From contig OZ251530.1 in the NCBI GenBank assembly GCA_965243095.1, positions 2,232,001-2,296,000 of the forward strand: a stretch of 64,000 nt of DNA, written 5' to 3'. This DNA is from VXYL01 sp965243095. GTDB lineage: Bacteria; Pseudomonadota; Gammaproteobacteria; Pseudomonadales; Azotimanducaceae. Below the pieces are notes generated by a model. The model ran no database searches, was not told the origin of the DNA, and was given only the letters and a program-made list of their open reading frames with translations. Made by a program: the position numbers and the translations under genes. Shown here piece by piece: positions 1 through 8,343 of the stretch (positions within the stretch are counted from its first letter, which is position 1; each line of letters opens with the position of its first letter).

Positions 1-783
1 TTGTTCGCCACCAGCGTGTACTTGGGCTTGGGCCGGGGCATCCGCCAACTCTCGAACGTGAACCTCGGGCTGGCGGGCTTCTTCCTGCTCTGGGTGCTGT
101 TGACCGGCCCGGCGATCTTCGCGCTGGAGCTCGGCACCTCCTCCCTCGGCCTCATGACGCAGGAGTTCGTGCGCATGAACACTTGGACGGACGCGCTCCG
201 GGACACCGGCTTCACCGAGGCGTGGACGATCTTCTACTGGGCCTGGTGGATCGCCTACGGCCCGTACATGGGCTTGTTCGTCACCAAGATCTCGCGCGGG
301 CGCACGCTGCGCGCCGTCATCTTCGGGATGCTCGGCTTCGGCACCTTGGGCTGCGCGGTGTTCTACATCATCTGGGGCAACAGCGTGATGTGGATGGACT
401 TGCACCAAGGCATCGGGTTCTTGGAGCTGGTGCGCGCTGACGAAACCGCCACCGCCATCGCCAAGGCGGTGGCCGGCATCGCCGGCTATCCAGTGCCGCT
501 GCTGATTTTCCTCGTCCTCGGCTTGGTGTTCGTCGCCACCACATACGATTCGGCCTCCTATTGCGTTGCCGCTGCGGCAACGCGAGGCCTCGCGCCGGGA
601 ATCGATCCGGCGGCTTGGCACCGGGTGCTCTGGGCCTTCGTCTTGGCGTTCCTGCCCGTGGCGCTGGTGATCATCGACGACTTGGAGGCCGCGAAAGCCA
701 CCACGCTGGTGGTCTCCCTGCCGCTGCTGGCGGTGATGGCGGCGATGGCGTGGTCATTGGTGCGGTCCTTGAACGACCGCTGA
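1..783 (+). CDS. BCCT-family transporter, C-terminal part (cut by window start)
   Basis: This is the C-terminal 260 residues of a betaine/carnitine/choline-type transporter, an inner-membrane carrier for quaternary ammonium compatible solutes. The diagnostic stretch is a tryptophan-rich helix (WTIFYWAWWIAYGP, about residues 75-88) followed by SRGRTLR, the conserved loop of the family. Around seven hydrophobic segments are visible and the protein ends in a short basic tail. Family members have about 500 residues or more, so roughly half is missing upstream. The TTG at base 1 is simply where the window opens and is not the real start. The gene converges on hemW with about 50 bp between stops. 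The substrate cannot be told from this part. Confidence 0.9.
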   Translation: MFATSVYLGLGRGIRQLSNVNLGLAGFFLLWVLLTGPAIFALELGTSSLGLMTQEFVRMNTWTDALRDTGFTEAWTIFYWAWWIAYGPYMGLFVTKISRGRTLRAVIFGMLGFGTLGCAVFYIIWGNSVMWMDLHQGIGFLELVRADETATAIAKAVAGIAGYPVPLLIFLVLGLVFVATTYDSASYCVAAAATRGLAPGIDPAAWHRVLWAFVLAFLPVALVIIDDLEAAKATTLVVSLPLLAVMAAMAWSLVRSLNDR

Positions 784-835
784 GCAACCCCGTGCCTCCC
801 GAGTCGGCCAGCCACCCGTCGCTGATCGCTAGGCG

Positions 836-1939
836 CTAAGCCAGAAAGCGCGTCACCACGCCGTCGAGTTGGCGCAAGCCGCGCACGGTTAACGCTAGGC
901 GGTCGGTACGCATCAGATCCCACTGTGCGAGCTCCGACCACGTTTCGGCGATGGCCGCGCGTTCCAGCCCGGTGCGGGCGTGGAACAGTTCCGGTTCCAC
1001 GCCGTCTGTCAGGCGCAAGGCGTTCATCAGGAACTCCGTCGCCAGCTCCCGCCGCGGCACGGGCGCGACGTCGCCGCGGCATCCGGTTAGGAACAAGCGC
1101 GGCTGGCGTGGCTTGGCGGTGCGCAGCACCTGCTCGCCGGAAGTGCGTTTGCCGTGGGCGCCGGCGCCGATGCCGGCGTAGTCGCCGAAGCGCCAATAGT
1201 TGAGGTTGTGGGCGCATTGGTGTCCGTCGCGGGCGAAGGCGGACACTTCGTAGCGGCGGTAGCCGTGGCGGGTGAGCAGCTCCAGGCCGGCATCCTCTAT
1301 TGCGATGGCTTCTTCTGTGCTTGGCAAGCCCACCGGCGTTCGGCGGGCGAACTCGGTTTTGGGTTCGATGGTGAGTTGGTACCACGAGATGTGCGGGGGT
1401 TCCAAGGCGATGGCCTGTTCCAGATCCGCTAGAGCCCCGCCTACCGTTTGCCGCGGAAGGCCGTACATCAGATCGATGTTGAAGCTGTCGAAACCGGCGT
1501 CGGCCACGGCTGCGGCTACGCGGCGGGTTTCCTCCGCCCGGTGAATTCGGCCCAAGCGTTGCAGTTGCGCGTCGTCGAAGGATTGGCCGCCGATGGACAC
1601 GCGGGTGATGCCGGCGCGTCGGTAGGCGGGGAAGTCGCCGTGCTCGGCGGCGCCCGGGTTGGTCTCCAAGGTAACTTCGCCGTCGGTGCCCGCGGCGCCC
1701 AGCAGCGCGGCGAACGCCTCCGGCGGAAACAGGCTGGGCGTACCGCCGCCGAAATACACCGTGTCGAAGCGGCGGCGTCCAAACCGCTCCTGCTCGAAGC
1801 GCAAGTCCTCCAGCAACGCGGCAAGGTACTCGTCCTTGGGCAACGGGCCGCGCAGCGGGTGGGAGTTGAAGTCGCAATACGGACATTTGCGCACGCACCA
1901 CGGCAGGTGAACGTACAAACTGGTTGGCAAATCCCCCAT
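836..1939 (-). CDS. hemW: HemW, radical SAM heme chaperone
   Basis: HemW is a radical S-adenosylmethionine protein related to the oxygen-independent coproporphyrinogen III oxidase HemN. It binds heme and delivers it to respiratory enzymes in the cytoplasm. The cluster motif CVRKCPYC gives Cys15, Cys19 and Cys22, the CxxxCxxC arrangement of the superfamily, next to YVHLPWC. GGGTPSLF and the HemN C-terminal domain follow. The length of 367 residues is normal for HemW, which lacks the N-terminal extension of true HemN. The ATG at 1937-1939 directly abuts the rdgB stop at 1940-1942, so it is the last gene of the yggS-to-hemW operon. The same rdgB-hemW adjacency exists in Pseudomonas and many other gammaproteobacteria. 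Confidence 0.95.
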   Translation of the reverse strand: MGDLPTSLYVHLPWCVRKCPYCDFNSHPLRGPLPKDEYLAALLEDLRFEQERFGRRRFDTVYFGGGTPSLFPPEAFAALLGAAGTDGEVTLETNPGAAEHGDFPAYRRAGITRVSIGGQSFDDAQLQRLGRIHRAEETRRVAAAVADAGFDSFNIDLMYGLPRQTVGGALADLEQAIALEPPHISWYQLTIEPKTEFARRTPVGLPSTEEAIAIEDAGLELLTRHGYRRYEVSAFARDGHQCAHNLNYWRFGDYAGIGAGAHGKRTSGEQVLRTAKPRQPRLFLTGCRGDVAPVPRRELATEFLMNALRLTDGVEPELFHARTGLERAAIAETWSELAQWDLMRTDRLALTVRGLRQLDGVVTRFLA

Positions 1940-2530
1940 TCAGGCGCTCGCCAGTTGCGCCGCCAACGCGCGGCAGGCTTGGCCGCGGTGCGAGAGGCGG
2001 TTTTTCTCCGCAAGCGCGAGCTGGGCGGCGGTTTTGCCCAACGTCGGCAAGTGGAAGTGCGGGTCGTAGCCGAAGCCGTTGGCGCCCTGCGGTTTGTCCA
2101 CGATCTGGCCGTGCCAGCGACCGAACGCGATGCGCGGCGTGGGATCGGTGGCGCTCGCCAGGAACACCAAGGCGCAGAAGAAAAACGCGCTGCGCTCTGG
2201 CGCCTCGGCGAGAGCGGCGAGCAGCTTGGCGTTGTTCTGCGCGTCCGTGGCGTTGGGGCCGGCGTAGCGGGCGGAACATACGCCCGGCGCGCCGCCGAGC
2301 GCCGGAACCACCAAGCCGGAGTCGTCCGCGATGGCCGGCAAGCCGCACGCGGCAGCAGCGTGCCGCGCTTTGGCGAGGGCGTTTTCCACGAAGGTGGTGG
2401 CTACTTCCGGCGCCGGCTCGATGCCGAGTTCGCTTTGCGTCAGCAAATGCCAATCCAGCGGCGCCAGGGCGGCGTCGAGCTCGCGCACCTTGCCTTGGTT
2501 GCCGGTCGCCACCACCACTTGCTTTTTCAC
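1940..2530 (-). CDS. rdgB: RdgB/HAM1, XTP/dITP pyrophosphatase
   Basis: RdgB hydrolyses non-canonical purine nucleoside triphosphates (dITP, XTP) to monophosphates and so keeps them out of DNA and RNA. The N-terminus VVVATGNQGKVRELDAAL is the family nucleotide-binding signature (TxNxxK). AIADDSGLVVPALGG and the later SHRGQA segment are also conserved. I place the start at the GTG at 2530 because KKQVVVATGN is where the family begins. The open frame extends upstream, but those residues are out-of-frame DUF4426 sequence. This gives 196 residues, the usual length. The start is 25 bp after the DUF4426 stop and the stop abuts hemW. Confidence 0.93.
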   Translation of the reverse strand: MKKQVVVATGNQGKVRELDAALAPLDWHLLTQSELGIEPAPEVATTFVENALAKARHAAAACGLPAIADDSGLVVPALGGAPGVCSARYAGPNATDAQNNAKLLAALAEAPERSAFFFCALVFLASATDPTPRIAFGRWHGQIVDKPQGANGFGYDPHFHLPTLGKTAAQLALAEKNRLSHRGQACRALAAQLASA

Positions 2531-2555
2531 GGGCGCGTCGACCTCGGGCGCGAGA

Positions 2556-3050
2556 TCAGCGATCCGAGCGGTAGAGGGGTTGCTCGAAGCGCACGGTCTC
2601 CGCGCCGCGCCCGGGCAACGTGACGGTGATCTCGAAGCGCAACATCTCGCCGTGCGGAAACTCGAACGCCGCCAAGTAGTAGAACGTGCCGGCGTCGTCG
2701 ATCTCGCGGAAGCGCAAGACGCGCGCCCGGCCAAGGAGATCGACGAACCTGCCCTCCACATGAGCCTTTTCGCCTCGGCCGGTGCGGGTTCCTGCCTCCC
2801 CGCCGTCCTCTGCCCCGGCCGCCGCCCGTTCCTCGTCCCCGGGCACCGGTCGCACCGCGCTCACGTTCACCAAGCCCTTGTTCGGCCCGCGCACGATGTC
2901 GTAGCGCTCGGCGATTTGCGCGGAAAGCTGCGTCGCGTTGAAGGCGATGTAATGCACCTCCCACTCGCCGAAGCGCTGGAACTGCGCGCCGAACACCGCC
3001 ACGGCCGCACCGGCCGCCAAGCAAAGCGCGGCCGTGCGAAACCGTTTCAT
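2556..3050 (-). CDS. DUF4426 domain protein, exported
   Basis: This is a small protein of the DUF4426 family (164 residues) with no assigned molecular function. It starts with a signal-peptide-like segment (MKRFRTAALCLAAGAAVAVFGA), so it is probably periplasmic or membrane-anchored. The conserved HYIAFNAT and YDIVRGPNKGLVNVSA regions are present, followed by a beta-rich C-terminal part (REIDDAGTFYYLAAFEF). A low-complexity stretch rich in Glu, Ala and Gly (about residues 72-92) interrupts the domain and looks lineage-specific. Its ATG overlaps the metW stop (ATGA), and metX-metW-DUF4426-rdgB-hemW is the standard gammaproteobacterial order. The function cannot be inferred beyond co-expression with methionine biosynthesis genes. 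Confidence 0.85.
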   Translation of the reverse strand: MKRFRTAALCLAAGAAVAVFGAQFQRFGEWEVHYIAFNATQLSAQIAERYDIVRGPNKGLVNVSAVRPVPGDEERAAAGAEDGGEAGTRTGRGEKAHVEGRFVDLLGRARVLRFREIDDAGTFYYLAAFEFPHGEMLRFEITVTLPGRGAETVRFEQPLYRSDR

Positions 3051-3643
3051 GCCGGGGCCCGCCCCAGCCGGTAGAAGGCGCGGCTGCCGAACAGATTGGC
3101 GAGGCCGGTGCGCCGGCGCACGCGGTAGCGGGCGTCCACCACGTGGCGCTGCACGATGGGCAACCGCTTCTCCCGCACCAAGCGCTCGAAATCGAGGAAC
3201 GTACACAGGTGTATGTTCGGCGTGTCGTGCCACTGGTGCGGCAGGTGTTTCGCCACCGGCATGCGCCCGGAGGTGACGAGTTGCAGGCGGCATCGCCAGT
3301 GGCCGAAGTTGGGGAACGTCACCACACATTCCTCGCCGATGCGCAGCATTTCGTCGAGCAGGCGCGAGGGCGCCGCTACGGCTTGCAGCGCCTCGGTCAT
3401 CACCACCATGTCGAAGCTGGAATCCGGGAAGCGGGCCAGCCCGTCGTCCAAGTCGTGCTCGATCACGTTCACGCCATGCCGTACGCAGGCGCTGATTTGC
3501 GCCGGGTCGTTCTCGATGCCGTAGCCGTTCACGCCTTTGCGCTCGGCCAGGTGCGCGAGCAGTTCGCCGCCGCCGCAGCCGAGGTCCAGCACCCGCGCGC
3601 CCGGGTTGATGAGCTCGGCGATGATTTGCAGATCCGGCCTCAT
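3047..3643 (-). CDS. metW: MetW, methionine biosynthesis methyltransferase-like protein
   Basis: MetW has an S-adenosylmethionine-dependent methyltransferase fold and is associated with MetX in the acylation step of homoserine. The SAM-binding glycine motif VLDLGCGGGELL lies at residues 18-29, with an acidic residue (E44) at the end of the second strand. SFDMVVMTEALQ and FPNFGHWRCR are typical of MetW. The length of 198 residues matches the family. It overlaps metX upstream (ATGA at 3640-3643) and DUF4426 downstream in the same way, so the three are translationally coupled. In characterised systems MetW supports MetX activity rather than acting alone; that role here is inferred from homology and position. 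Confidence 0.93.
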   Translation of the reverse strand: MRPDLQIIAELINPGARVLDLGCGGGELLAHLAERKGVNGYGIENDPAQISACVRHGVNVIEHDLDDGLARFPDSSFDMVVMTEALQAVAAPSRLLDEMLRIGEECVVTFPNFGHWRCRLQLVTSGRMPVAKHLPHQWHDTPNIHLCTFLDFERLVREKRLPIVQRHVVDARYRVRRRTGLANLFGSRAFYRLGRAPA

Positions 3644-4818
3644 AGGCCCGCCGCCACCGAGGCCAAGTAGCCGCCCAGCAGGTCGAAGTAGCGGGCGTTC
3701 GGCAGCAGGAACGAATCGTGCCCGGTGGGCGCGTCCACCACGGCGCTCACCACGTCCTTGCGCGCCGCCACCAGCGCATCGACGATCTCGTTCGAGCGCG
3801 CCGGGGAGAAGCGCCAATCCGAGGAGAAGGAAAGCACCAGGAAACGCGCCTGGGCGCCGGCCAGCGCCCGCACCAGGTCGCCATCGAACTCCAAGGCCGG
3901 GTCGAAGTAGTCGAGGGCGCGGGTCATCAGCAGGTAGGTGTTGGCGTCGAACCGCTCGGAGAAGGCGGTGCCTTGGTAGTGCAGGTAGCTTTCCACTTGG
4001 AACTGCACGTCCTGCGCTTGACCGATGTCGCCGGATTTGAGCTCGCGCCCGAACTTCTCGCCCATGCCGTCGTCCGAGAGGTAGGTGACGTGGCCGATCA
4101 TGCGCGCCAGCATCAGGCCCTTGCGCGGGATGGCGTCGGCCTGGGTGTAGCTGCCGTCGTGGAATTCCGGGTCGGACTGGATGGCGTGGCGGGCGATTTC
4201 GTTGAAGGCGATGTTCTGCGCCGAGAGCTTGGGCGCGGCGGCGATCACCACCGCGTTGGCGATGCGCTCGGGATAGTCGATGGCCCACTGCAACGCCTGC
4301 ATTCCCCCCAAGCTGCCGCCGATCACGGCGCAGAAGCGGTCGATGCCGAGGTGGTCGGCGAGCAGGGCTTGGGTATGCACCCAATCCTTCACCGTGACGG
4401 TGGGGAACGCCGCGCCCCAGGGTTCGCCGCTGGTCGGATCGATGGAAGGCGGGCCGGTGCTGCCGCCGCAGCCGCCGAGGTTGTTCGGCGCGACCACGAA
4501 GAACTTGCCTGTGTCGATGGGCTTGCCCGGGCCGATGCAGCTGTCCCACCAGCCGGGCTTGGCGTCGTCGGCGTGGTGGTAGCCGGCGGCGTGGTGGTCG
4601 CCGGACAGCGCGTGGCAAACCAGCACCGCGTTGGAGCGCGCCGCGTTGAGTTCGCCGTAGGTCTCGAAGACGAGCTCCACGCCGGGCAGCGTTTGCCGGC
4701 ATTGCAAAGCGAGGGGCGCGTCGAAACACACCCGCTGCGGTTGAACGATGCCTACCGAATCCGGCGCGTCCGGCCCCGGCGCCCGCCGGTTGCCGCCGTT
4801 CCTCGCTCCCGCGACCAC
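3640..4818 (-). CDS. metX: MetX, homoserine O-acyltransferase
   Basis: MetX is an alpha/beta-hydrolase-fold enzyme that transfers an acyl group from acyl-CoA to homoserine, opening the methionine branch. The nucleophile elbow GGSLGGMQ places the catalytic serine at residue 169. The oxyanion-side segment LVCHALSGDHHAAG and the C-terminal APTGHDSFL carrying the catalytic histidine are intact. Whether it uses succinyl-CoA or acetyl-CoA cannot be read reliably; gammaproteobacterial MetX enzymes paired with MetW are often succinyltransferases. The frame begins with a GTG at 4818, four bases after the yggT stop. The first 20 or so residues are poorly conserved, so the true start may be slightly downstream. 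Confidence 0.93.
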   Translation of the reverse strand: MVAGARNGGNRRAPGPDAPDSVGIVQPQRVCFDAPLALQCRQTLPGVELVFETYGELNAARSNAVLVCHALSGDHHAAGYHHADDAKPGWWDSCIGPGKPIDTGKFFVVAPNNLGGCGGSTGPPSIDPTSGEPWGAAFPTVTVKDWVHTQALLADHLGIDRFCAVIGGSLGGMQALQWAIDYPERIANAVVIAAAPKLSAQNIAFNEIARHAIQSDPEFHDGSYTQADAIPRKGLMLARMIGHVTYLSDDGMGEKFGRELKSGDIGQAQDVQFQVESYLHYQGTAFSERFDANTYLLMTRALDYFDPALEFDGDLVRALAGAQARFLVLSFSSDWRFSPARSNEIVDALVAARKDVVSAVVDAPTGHDSFLLPNARYFDLLGGYLASVAAGL

Positions 4819-4822
4819 GCAC

Positions 4823-5380
4823 TCACCCGGGATAATGCGGCAGCAACGCGCCGAGCACGAAGGACTGCACGAGCAAGAGCGCCAAGATCGCCACCATCGG
4901 CGACAAATCCAAGCCGCCCAGCGGCGGCAACAGGCGCCGCACCCGCGCCAGCAGCGGCTCGGCCACTTCGCGGGCGATGAGGCTGGCGGGCGAATAGACG
5001 CCCGGGGCGAGCCAACTCATGATCACGGTGACGAAGATCGCCACCAGGAAGATCATCACCACCAGATTCAACGTGCCGTGCAAGGCGTCGCTGAAGATGA
5101 ACAGGATGTCGAACGCGCCGCCGCCGAAGGCGAAAAAACGCAGCGTGGACATGACCAGGTGCGCCAGCCACGCCATCGCGAAGGACGCGAGATCCCAGTT
5201 GCGAAACGCCGGCAGCACCGAGCGCAGCGGCCGCAACACCGGGTCCGTGAAGCGCACGATGCCCTCCGAGAACGGATTGTAGAAGCTGGCGTGCACCGCC
5301 TGCAGCACGAACCGCAACAGAAACAGCAGCGCCGCCACTTGCAGCACGAAGCGCAGCACGAAAATAAAGGGATCGCTCAT
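4823..5380 (-). CDS. yggT: YggT family integral membrane protein
   Basis: This 185-residue YggT-family protein has two tandem YggT repeats, each with a pair of membrane helices around a conserved YNPFSEG or YSPASLIA loop (about residues 34-40 and 119-126). PVLRPLRSVLP and EPLLARVRRLLPP are the matching second-helix motifs. The family is implicated in osmotic shock resistance in E. coli and in envelope or division functions elsewhere; the role here is unknown. The start ATG overlaps the proC stop by four bases. The proC-yggT pair is very widely conserved, which supports the call. Confidence 0.92.
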   Translation of the reverse strand: MSDPFIFVLRFVLQVAALLFLLRFVLQAVHASFYNPFSEGIVRFTDPVLRPLRSVLPAFRNWDLASFAMAWLAHLVMSTLRFFAFGGGAFDILFIFSDALHGTLNLVVMIFLVAIFVTVIMSWLAPGVYSPASLIAREVAEPLLARVRRLLPPLGGLDLSPMVAILALLLVQSFVLGALLPHYPG

Positions 5381-6180
5381 GATTCGCCAAACTCCTGCCG
5401 CAGCTCCCGCGCCCGCGTGAACGCCCCTTGCGCGGCGTTGCGCAGGGCGTCGGGAAAGCGCTTCTCGGCAAGTATAAACAGGGCGCGTTCGGTCGTCCCG
5501 CCGGGGGAGGTGACGCGCTCGCGCAACAACGACGGATCCTCGTCGCGGGCCAGGGCCGCGGCGCCGGCCGCGGTGGCCACCACCAAGCGCTTCGCCGCTT
5601 CCGGCGCGAGGCCCAACTCCCGGCCGGCGGCGATGAGCGCCTCGATCGCTTGAAAGAAGTACGCCGGCCCGCTGCCGGAGAGCGCCGTCACCGCGTCCAG
5701 CTGATCTTCCCGCTCGAACCAGATCACCTCGCCGGCGGCGGCCATCACCGTTTGCGCCGCGGCGCGTTGCTGGGCGTTGACGTGTTCGTTGGCAAACATG
5801 CCGGTGATGCCGAGGCCGATCAGCGCGGGGGTGTTCGGCATGCATCGCACTACCGGGTGCGGGCCGCCGAGCCAACGCTCTATGGCCGCTAGCGGCACAC
5901 CGGCCGCGATGGACAGGACGAGGGTGTTTTCGCCCAAGACGGTGGCGATGTCGCGTGTTGCGGCTTCCAGCGCCTGCGGCTTCACGGCCAACACCACCAC
6001 GTCCGCGCCGCTCGCCGCGTCTTGGTTGCTGGCGGTGGTGGCGATGGGCGCCGCGAACCGCGCCCGCTGCGCGGCAACCGGGTCGGCCACGACGATTGCC
6101 GACGCGCCGGCGTCGGCGAGTCTCGTCGCTAGCGCCAACGCCATGTTGCCGCCGCCGACGAAGGCGATCCGTTCAGCCAC
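5377..6180 (-). CDS. proC: ProC, pyrroline-5-carboxylate reductase
   Basis: ProC reduces 1-pyrroline-5-carboxylate to proline with NAD(P)H in the cytoplasm. It has an N-terminal Rossmann motif (FVGGGNMALAL, residues 6-16), the VKPQ segment, the substrate-region MPNTPALIGLG and the C-terminal signature VTSPGGTTERAL. The length of 267 residues is typical. It overlaps yggS by eight bases and yggT by four, so all three are probably translated from one message. yggS-proC-yggT neighbourhoods are common, and YggS loss is known to disturb amino acid and PLP balance. Confidence 0.95.
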   Translation of the reverse strand: MAERIAFVGGGNMALALATRLADAGASAIVVADPVAAQRARFAAPIATTASNQDAASGADVVVLAVKPQALEAATRDIATVLGENTLVLSIAAGVPLAAIERWLGGPHPVVRCMPNTPALIGLGITGMFANEHVNAQQRAAAQTVMAAAGEVIWFEREDQLDAVTALSGSGPAYFFQAIEALIAAGRELGLAPEAAKRLVVATAAGAAALARDEDPSLLRERVTSPGGTTERALFILAEKRFPDALRNAAQGAFTRARELRQEFGES

Positions 6181-6877
6181 TGATCACGGCCTCCTGTGTG
6201 CGGTTGCCTCGGGCGGTGCGCGGCCCAAAGATGGCCGTGCCGATGCGCACGATTGTCGCGCCCTCGGCGATGGCCGCGGGATAGTCGGCGGACATGCCGA
6301 TCGAAAGCGTATCCCAATGCGCCGGCGCGTTCGGCGCCAGCGCCTCGAACAACGCGCGCAAGCGGCGAAAGCTGGCTTGCGGATCGCCCTCCGGGGCGGG
6401 AATCGCCATGAGGCCGCGCAGGCGCAAGCGCGGCAACGGCGCAATCTCGGCCACCAACGCCGCCACCTCGCCCGGAGCAACGCCGGCTTTGCGCGGCTCG
6501 CCGTCCACGTTCACTTGCACGCAAACGTCGATGGGACGCTCGGCAGCGGCGCTCAACCGGCTGGCGACGTGCGCTCGATCCACGCTATGAACCCACTGGA
6601 AGTGGCGGGCGATGGCGCGCGTCTTGTTGGTTTGGATCGCGCCGACGAAGTGCCAAATGATGTCCAAATCCGCAAGCTCCGTGGCCTTCGCCACGCCTTC
6701 CTGCGCGTAATTCTCGCCGAACTCGGCCACGCCGGCGGCGTGCGCGGCGCGGATCTCGGCGGCCGAGCGAGTCTTCGACACGGCGAGCAGGCGTACGCTG
6801 CCCGGCTGCCGCCGGGCGGCCCGTTCAGCGTCGCCGATGGCGGCGCGGACGGCTTCTATACGCTGGCGATACTCCAC
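6173..6877 (-). CDS. yggS: YggS/PLPBP, PLP homeostasis protein
   Basis: This is a pyridoxal-phosphate-binding protein of the YggS/PROSC family. It has an alanine-racemase-like TIM barrel with no known enzymatic reaction and acts in PLP homeostasis. The PLP lysine lies in LLAVSKTRSAAEI, followed by the family segments FGENYAQEG, WHFVGAIQTNK and LSIGMSADYPAAI. I place the start at the GTG at 6877 because it gives 234 residues, the normal length. An ATG at 6955 would add 26 residues without family similarity. It is the first gene of the minus-strand operon ending in hemW and is divergent from pilT. Confidence 0.9.
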   Translation of the reverse strand: MEYRQRIEAVRAAIGDAERAARRQPGSVRLLAVSKTRSAAEIRAAHAAGVAEFGENYAQEGVAKATELADLDIIWHFVGAIQTNKTRAIARHFQWVHSVDRAHVASRLSAAAERPIDVCVQVNVDGEPRKAGVAPGEVAALVAEIAPLPRLRLRGLMAIPAPEGDPQASFRRLRALFEALAPNAPAHWDTLSIGMSADYPAAIAEGATIVRIGTAIFGPRTARGNRTQEAVISG

Positions 6878-7025
6878 GGGTCGAAGTGTACCTAGGGCAT
6901 GTGCGCTCCATGCAAGCGAAAAAGCGGCACAAAGGGCGAAACTCGCACAAGCCACCGGGCGTTTGGCTGGCAGACGCCAATGGCGCGGCGGGCTAAGGTG
7001 ACTGCCCCTTTGTTGGAGTATCGCC
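6878..7025. promoter_or_regulatory. Divergent intergenic region between yggS and pilT
   Basis: These 148 bp separate two divergently transcribed genes and must hold the promoter of the eight-gene minus-strand operon and that of pilT. I see no clear sigma-70 hexamer pair by eye. A TTGGAG ribosome-binding site lies about 7 bases before the pilT GTG and supports that start. Confidence 0.5.
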
Positions 7026-8039
7026 GTGCGTATTCAAGACTTGCTCGCAACCGCCGTGGAACGCGGCGCTTCGGACTTGCACCTTTCCTCCGGTCTGCCG
7101 CCCATGCTGCGCGTGGACGGCGCGATCACGCCGCTCGACCAAGCGGCGCTGGACGCCGACGCGGTGCGCCACGCCATCGCCGAACTGGACAGCGACGCGG
7201 CCGCGGCCTTGGACGCGGACTTCTCCGCGCAGCTCGCCGACGTCGCCCGCTTCCGCGTCAACGTCTTCCGCCACGAACGCGGCGTGGGCGCGGTGTTTCG
7301 CACGGTGCCCACGCATGTGCCCAGCGCCGAGGAGCTGGGCATGGGCGAGACCTTCCACCGCATCGCCGATTCCCGCAGCGGCCTCGTGCTGGTGACGGGC
7401 CCTACCGGCTCCGGCAAGAGCACCACGCTGGCGGCGATGGTGGACCATGTGAACCGCACCCGACCCGAGCACATCCTCACCATCGAGGATCCCATCGAGT
7501 TCATCCACCCGGCGCGCCGCTGTCTCGTCAACCAGCGCCAAATCGGGCGCGACGCCGCGACCTTCGCCGATGCGCTGCGCGCCGCCCTGCGCGAAGACCC
7601 GGACGTGATCCTCATCGGCGAAATGCGCGATCTCGCAACCATCCGCCTAGCGCTCACCGCCGCCGAAACCGGGCACTTGGTGTTCGCAACGCTGCACACG
7701 TCGTCCGCGCCCAAGTCCATCGACCGCATCGTGGACGTTTTCCCGGGCGGCGAGAAGGACACCGTGCGCTCGATGCTGTCGGAATCCCTGAAGGCGGTAG
7801 TGGCGCAAACCCTGGTGCCCCGCGTGGACGGCGGCCGCGTCGCCGCCCACGAGATCATGATCGCCACGCCGGCGGTACGCAATCTCATCCGCGAGCACAA
7901 GGTGGCGCAACTGCGCTCGACGATTCAGACCTCGGCCGCCGCCGGCATGCAAACCTTGGAGCAGCATCTGCGCCGCTTGGCCGAGCAGGGCGTCATCCGC
8001 CAACCGGAATCCGCCAGCGCCGCCGGCGCGGGATGGTGA
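7026..8039 (+). CDS. pilT: PilT, type IV pilus retraction ATPase
   Basis: PilT is the hexameric cytoplasmic ATPase that powers type IV pilus retraction and thus twitching and DNA uptake. The Walker A motif GPTGSGKS is at residues 125-132, the Asp box around LTIEDPIEFIH (151-161), the Walker B region DPDVILIGEMRD at 191-202 and the His box GHLVFATLHT at 216-225. The C-terminal VRNLIREHKVAQ segment is the PilT-specific retraction motif (AIRNLIRE type). The length of 337 residues is normal. The start is a GTG with a TTGGAG site upstream. No pilU follows; the next 300 bases hold a tandem repeat. Adjacency to yggS-proC is the Pseudomonas arrangement. Confidence 0.95.
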   Translation: MRIQDLLATAVERGASDLHLSSGLPPMLRVDGAITPLDQAALDADAVRHAIAELDSDAAAALDADFSAQLADVARFRVNVFRHERGVGAVFRTVPTHVPSAEELGMGETFHRIADSRSGLVLVTGPTGSGKSTTLAAMVDHVNRTRPEHILTIEDPIEFIHPARRCLVNQRQIGRDAATFADALRAALREDPDVILIGEMRDLATIRLALTAAETGHLVFATLHTSSAPKSIDRIVDVFPGGEKDTVRSMLSESLKAVVAQTLVPRVDGGRVAAHEIMIATPAVRNLIREHKVAQLRSTIQTSAAAGMQTLEQHLRRLAEQGVIRQPESASAAGAGW

Positions 8040-8103
8040 ACCGCCCCTATTTCGCGCCGCCGCGCCGCCGCGCCGCCGCTGGTCGCCAAGGCCGCCGCGG
8101 ACT

Positions 8104-8343
8104 GCAATCAGCCACCATGCGATTTGCGATCAGCCGGATGGTAACTTTTCGATCAGCCGCACACGAAACTTTCGAACAGCCGCATACCAACTTTGCGATC
8201 AGCCGCTTACGAATTCTTCGAACAGCCGCACCTGAAACTTGCGATCAGACGCACCTGAAACTTTCGAACAGCCGCATGTGGAACTTTCGAACAGCCGCTT
8301 GTAAACTCTGCGATCAGCCGCATGTGGAACTTGCGATCAGCCG
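8104..8343 (+). repeat. Phased 23-bp tandem repeat array ahead of a DUF4143 gene
   Basis: The core CAGCCG(CA) recurs at 8109, 8131, 8154, 8177, 8200, 8223, 8246, 8269, 8292, 8315 and 8338. After the first 22-bp step, every interval is exactly 23 bp. Each unit is a five-base head, either GCGAT or TCGAA/TCGAT, then CAGCCGCA, a variable stretch of about four bases and AACTT. Units differ by several substitutions but never by an indel. There are no unique spacers, so it is not CRISPR. As 23 is not a multiple of three, it cannot encode a repeated peptide. The last unit runs into the ATG of the next gene. About 60 bp after the pilT stop is non-repetitive. Confidence 0.9.

Noticed and set aside
8104..8343. 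CRISPR array
   Set aside because: Units are contiguous at 23 bp with no unique spacers and no cas genes nearby.
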